From: Rhodobacterales bacterium UBA3080
GTDB taxonomy: Bacteria; Pseudomonadota; Alphaproteobacteria; Rhodobacterales; Rhodobacteraceae
Assembly: GCA_002366645.1 (NCBI GenBank)
Contig: DFBM01000007.1
Location: 1-8,534, forward strand
Length of the DNA: 8,534 bases
Reading direction: 5' to 3'
The first letter of the stretch is position 1; each line of letters begins with the position of its first letter. The notes beneath the pieces are model-generated. The model was not told the DNA's origin and did no database searches. It worked only from the letters and a program-made list of their open reading frames with translations. Shown piece after piece: positions 5,686-8,534 of the stretch. Made by a program: the position numbers and the translations under genes.

Positions 5686-6898
5686 AACGCCTGTTAAATT
5701 CAGGGGAAACCAGCAATAACGCCACGCCTTCCCATTTGGATTCTGCGCCAGCCACCGCAACCTGCAATTCGTTGGAGGCTCCATCGCCCAGAACATACGT
5801 CAGCAATTGCCTTGGATCCTTGCCCTGCCCATACTCCTTGGCTGCCTCGACCGCCCACTCGATACGGGCAGCGAGCGCAGGCGGCGTTATCCAGTCGGCA
5901 GCCGTTTCCGACCACCCGTCAGGGCCGCTTGGCCGGAAAACATCCATACCCATCGCCTGCATGGGAATTTGCAACGCATTGCGGATCACACGCGGATTTT
6001 GTGTCGTGATTTCCTCGGCTATGTCGAGCGCCCGCAGGGTTGAAACAACATATTCGGTAGGCAACTTTGCCTTTGCACCCATTGGACCCGCGCTGGCCGG
6101 ATGCTCCAGCATTGTTTTGTAAATCGCCATCAGATCGCCACGCGTATTTCGATAAGTCGAGGCAATAGCTTCAACCATATCCTGCGGCGGGTCTTCGGAG
6201 ATGAAATGCACCACCAATTTGCGCGCGATATGCGCCGCTGTGTCAGGGTGTACGGCGAGGTCGTCGAGAAAACCCTTCACGTCAGACAACTTGCCGATGG
6301 CGCCGCCGTAGGAAGTGCCGAGAATTGTCTCTGCCCCCGGCTCGGCGGCGCGCTTATCGTAATAGAAACCCTTTTCACCAACCCGCAGCCCGGTTAGCAG
6401 CTCCGCAAACTGACGGACGTCATCCTGCGTATAGCTACCATCAACACCCAGCGTGTGAAGCTCGAGTATCTCGCGCGCCAGATTTTCGTTCAGCCCACTA
6501 TCCTCACGCTGCCCTACGGCCGAATTTGGTCCGAACGATGTGACCTGATCCAGATACATCAGCATCGCCGGATGGCTGACCACCGCATTCAGCAATTCGC
6601 CAAACGTTGTAGCCACATTCGGACGGATCGCCTCATCCAGATAATCCCCCAAGGCCAGAAGCACCCGCTGGTTCTTGCCCGATACGGTGAAGTGGTCCGC
6701 CCAGAACGCCACAAGCCGCTCCTTAAAGCCACGATCCGAAATCGCGGCGCGGGCGAAATAGCTACGCATGTCTTCGCCAATCCACGAGCGGCTTTCCTGT
6801 TGCGCCGCTTTATACCGCGCCTCCGCACCGCTGACGTTTCTGCGTTCGTCCCGCTTGGCTTTCTGCATCTCCTGATGCAGACCGATGCGCGCCAGCAT
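5684..6898 (-). CDS. DUF1800 domain-containing protein, apparently missing its N-terminal part
   Basis: The frame from the first ATG gives 404 residues with the DUF1800 marks: AFWADHFTVSGKN (64-76), SHPAMLMYLDQ (108-118), GPNSAVGQ (123-130), LNENLAREILELHTLGVDG (136-154), AEPGAETILGTSYGG (185-199), ARKLVVHFIS (225-234), RPSGPDGWSE (322-331) and the ending VSPEFNRR (397-404). The function is unknown; the family is usually encoded beside DUF1501, as here. Relatives are roughly 450-470 residues and open with an LxRxGFG-type helix segment absent here. The frame stays open and protein-like for 20 codons before the ATG (...YPFDFFRRKFSRPD) back to an in-frame TAA at 6959-6961 inside aspS, with no ATG, GTG or TTG in it, and no Shine-Dalgarno stands before the ATG at 6898. 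A 5' deletion that joined the gene to the end of aspS is the simplest reading; translation may rely on coupling, or the gene may be decaying. Confidence 0.85.
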   Translation of the reverse strand: MLARIGLHQEMQKAKRDERRNVSGAEARYKAAQQESRSWIGEDMRSYFARAAISDRGFKERLVAFWADHFTVSGKNQRVLLALGDYLDEAIRPNVATTFGELLNAVVSHPAMLMYLDQVTSFGPNSAVGQREDSGLNENLAREILELHTLGVDGSYTQDDVRQFAELLTGLRVGEKGFYYDKRAAEPGAETILGTSYGGAIGKLSDVKGFLDDLAVHPDTAAHIARKLVVHFISEDPPQDMVEAIASTYRNTRGDLMAIYKTMLEHPASAGPMGAKAKLPTEYVVSTLRALDIAEEITTQNPRVIRNALQIPMQAMGMDVFRPSGPDGWSETAADWITPPALAARIEWAVEAAKEYGQGKDPRQLLTYVLGDGASNELQVAVAGAESKWEGVALLLVSPEFNRR

Positions 6899-6944
6899 AT
6901 CGGGGCGCGAAAATTTCCGTCGAAAAAAGTCGAAGGGGTAGTCG

Positions 6945-8534
6945 TTATTCCTGTGGGATTACCCGCAAGCCCAACTCGCGAAGCTGCTCGTTGCTGGCTT
7001 CGCCCGGCGCTTCCATCATCAGGTCTTCGGCGCGTTGGTTCATCGGGAACATGATGACTTCGCGAATGTTTTCCTCGTCAGCCAACAGCATCACAATACG
7101 GTCAATACCCGCCGCACATCCACCGTGCGGAGGAGCGCCGAATTTGAACGCCTTAACCATCCCGCCGAAGCGTTTCTGTACTTCGCTCTCGTCGTAACCG
7201 GCAATCCCGAACGCTTTATACATCACGTCCAGCTTGTGATTACGGATCGCACCGGAAATCAGTTCATATCCGTTACAAGCCAAGTCATACTGATAGCCAA
7301 GAACCTTAAGCGGATCGCCATTCAACGCCTCCATACCACCTTGCGGCATGGAGAACGGGTTGTGTTCAAAATCAATCTCGCCGGTTTCTTCGTCTTTCTC
7401 GAAAATCGGGAAGTCGACAACCCAGCACATCTCGAAGCTGTTCTGATCGGTCAGGCCCAATTCATTACCGATGATGTTACGCGCGCGGCCAGCGACGGAT
7501 TCAAACGACTTTGGTTTTCCGCCAAGGAAGAACGCCGCATCGCCCGCTTTTAGACCAAGCTGTATTCGAATCGCTTCGGTGCGTTCTGGGCCAATATTTT
7601 TTGCAAGCGGGCCAGCCGCTTCGAATTCAAAGGAGCTTTCTTCAATAACTTGTTGAACGCGTTCGATCTCGATATCTAGCGGCCCTAACTTAGCGAACAA
7701 CTCAGCTCGTGGCTGTGGTAATTTTATATCAGGCATGTATTGCGCAAGCGTCTTCGTTCTTTCAGCCTGAAGCCTTTGAAGTTCTTCATGTGGGCTTCGC
7801 CAGAAAATATACCCCATCCCCGGCAGTCCTTCCTGCTGGGCGAATTTGTTCATACGGTCGCAGAATTTACGCGAACCACCTTTCGGGGCCGGAATGGCAC
7901 GTACCTCGGTACCGTCCTGTTCCAGCAACGACGCGAAAATCTTGAAGCCCGAGCCTGCGAAATGCTCGCTAACAACCTGCATCTTGATCGGGTTGCGAAG
8001 GTCGGGTTTATCCGAGCCATACCACTGCGCCGCGTCCTTATAGGAAATCTGCGGGATTTCGTGGTTAACCACTTTATCGCCGCCGAACTCTTCGAACAGA
8101 CCGATCATCACCGGTTCGATCGTGTCGAAAACATCCTGCTGGGTGACGAACGACATCTCCAGATCCAGCTGATAGAAATCGGTTGGCGAGCGGTCGGCCC
8201 GTGGGTCCTCATCACGGAAACACGGCGCGATCTGGAAATATTTGTCGAAACCGGAAACCATCATCATCTGCTTGAACTGCTGCGGAGCCTGCGGCAACGC
8301 ATAGAACTTGCCCGGATGCATACGGCTTGGCACAAGGAAATCGCGCGCACCTTCAGGCGAAGAAGCCGTAATGATAGGCGTCTGGAATTCGTTGAACCCG
8401 ATGCCTTCCATGCGCTTGCGAATACTGGAAACCACGTTCGAACGCAGCATCATGCGGTTGTGCAAACCCTCGCGACGCAAATCGAGGAAGCGGTACTTCA
8501 GGCGTGTTTCTTCAGGGTAGTCCGGCTCGCCAAA
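6945..8534 (-). CDS. aspS: Aspartyl-tRNA synthetase, N-terminal part beyond the right edge, with an internal insertion
   Basis: A class IIb synthetase that charges tRNA-Asp with aspartate. The visible 529 residues begin inside the linker after the anticodon-binding OB domain (FGEPDYPEETRLKYRFLDLRRE); about 110-120 N-terminal residues are outside. In numbering from the window edge, the catalytic core shows SSPEGARDFLVPSR (58-71), motif 2 APCFRDEDPRADRSP (103-117) with DFYQLDLEMSF, the GAD insertion domain, and motif 3 GAPPHGGCAAGIDRIVML (466-483). It ends ELGLRVIPQE. In many alphaproteobacteria that make Asn-tRNA through GatCAB this enzyme is non-discriminating; the determining N-terminal residues are not visible. 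An extra segment of about 50-58 residues follows GYIFWR within the GAD domain (see separate entry), so the complete protein would be about 640-650 residues instead of about 590. TTG at 8480 is an internal Leu codon, not a start. DUF1800 follows 38 bases after its stop, counting from the first in-frame base, without a recognisable terminator. Confidence 0.96.
   Translation of the reverse strand, partial: FGEPDYPEETRLKYRFLDLRREGLHNRMMLRSNVVSSIRKRMEGIGFNEFQTPIITASSPEGARDFLVPSRMHPGKFYALPQAPQQFKQMMMVSGFDKYFQIAPCFRDEDPRADRSPTDFYQLDLEMSFVTQQDVFDTIEPVMIGLFEEFGGDKVVNHEIPQISYKDAAQWYGSDKPDLRNPIKMQVVSEHFAGSGFKIFASLLEQDGTEVRAIPAPKGGSRKFCDRMNKFAQQEGLPGMGYIFWRSPHEELQRLQAERTKTLAQYMPDIKLPQPRAELFAKLGPLDIEIERVQQVIEESSFEFEAAGPLAKNIGPERTEAIRIQLGLKAGDAAFFLGGKPKSFESVAGRARNIIGNELGLTDQNSFEMCWVVDFPIFEKDEETGEIDFEHNPFSMPQGGMEALNGDPLKVLGYQYDLACNGYELISGAIRNHKLDVMYKAFGIAGYDESEVQKRFGGMVKAFKFGAPPHGGCAAGIDRIVMLLADEENIREVIMFPMNQRAEDLMMEAPGEASNEQLRELGLRVIPQE
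7623..7796 (-). other. In-frame insertion of about 50-58 residues in AspRS
   Basis: Between GLPGMGYIFWR and EAAGPLAKNIGPER, where alphaproteobacterial AspRS proteins normally have only a few residues, lie about 58 residues (SPHEELQRLQAERTK ... EESSFEF). They are charged and helix-favouring, with a proline-rich middle (KLPQPRAE). By hand count the segment has about 45% GC, against about 54-56% in the 180 bases on either side. The frame is intact and both flanks continue with normal conservation, so the enzyme is presumably functional. Its origin is unclear: a lineage-specific loop extension or a horizontally acquired coding insertion. Confidence 0.7.

Noticed and set aside
5674..5796. A longer DUF1501 reading frame reaching upstream to an ATG at 5796
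   Set aside because: The extra residues overlap the end of DUF1800, do not look like a signal sequence, and would bury the twin-arginine motif about 48 residues inside the protein; the ATG at 5673 has a well-spaced GAGGGG.
6905..6942. T-rich stretch with repeated TTCGAC on the minus strand after aspS, as a possible terminator
   Set aside because: The best stem is four base pairs with a mismatch beyond it, and the T-run lies in the loop rather than after a stem; the same bases read as protein-like codons of DUF1800.
7655..7664. Perfect palindrome GAACGCGTTC within the AspRS insertion, as a sign of a palindromic mobile element
   Set aside because: Ten-base palindromes are common by chance, and the rest of the insertion shows no matching terminal inverted repeats or flanking duplication.

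Overview
The window looks like an ordinary chromosomal stretch of an alphaproteobacterium, most likely a member of the Rhodobacterales (Roseobacter-like). This rests on the AspRS, which has the alphaproteobacterial wording around motif 2; on the paired DUF1800/DUF1501 genes with the Rhodobacterales-type sequence; and on the tight coding with moderate GC (about 55% where counted). No rRNA, tRNA, CRISPR array, insertion sequence or phage gene was seen.

Layout. Bases 1-1897 carry a leftward operon transcribed in the order mnmD (tRNA wobble-uridine methyltransferase), an EamA/DMT-family membrane transporter, and a RidA-family protein that runs off the left edge. The genes are joined by a 4-base overlap and then a zero-base junction. 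A 43-base divergent gap separates mnmD from a rightward pair (1941-3448): an FAD-dependent amine/amino-acid-oxidase-type oxidoreductase, and a small VOC/glyoxalase-fold protein that overlaps it by 4 bases. Next on the plus strand are trxC (zinc-ribbon thioredoxin 2, 3514-3951) and an unrecognised 102-residue membrane protein with a TTG start (4012-4320). A convergent gap of 168 bases (4321-4488) is filled by a strongly self-complementary element. The rest is a leftward series: aspS (5' end beyond the right edge), then DUF1800, then DUF1501, which is probably exported by Tat.

How the genes fit together. mnmD and the divergent FAD oxidoreductase resemble the two halves of the bifunctional enterobacterial MnmC enzyme, here split and back to back. 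That functional link is inferred, not shown. DUF1800 and DUF1501 are a recurrent but functionally uncharacterised pair. TrxC and AspRS are housekeeping.

The points most worth a second look are: a segment of about 50-58 residues inserted in AspRS, with lower GC than its flanks; a DUF1800 gene that lacks the family's N-terminal part and sits 46 bases from the aspS stop without a visible ribosome site; the roughly 150-base inverted-repeat element between the convergent genes; and the split mnmD/FAD-oxidase arrangement. I did not find a convincing wholly new multigene system.
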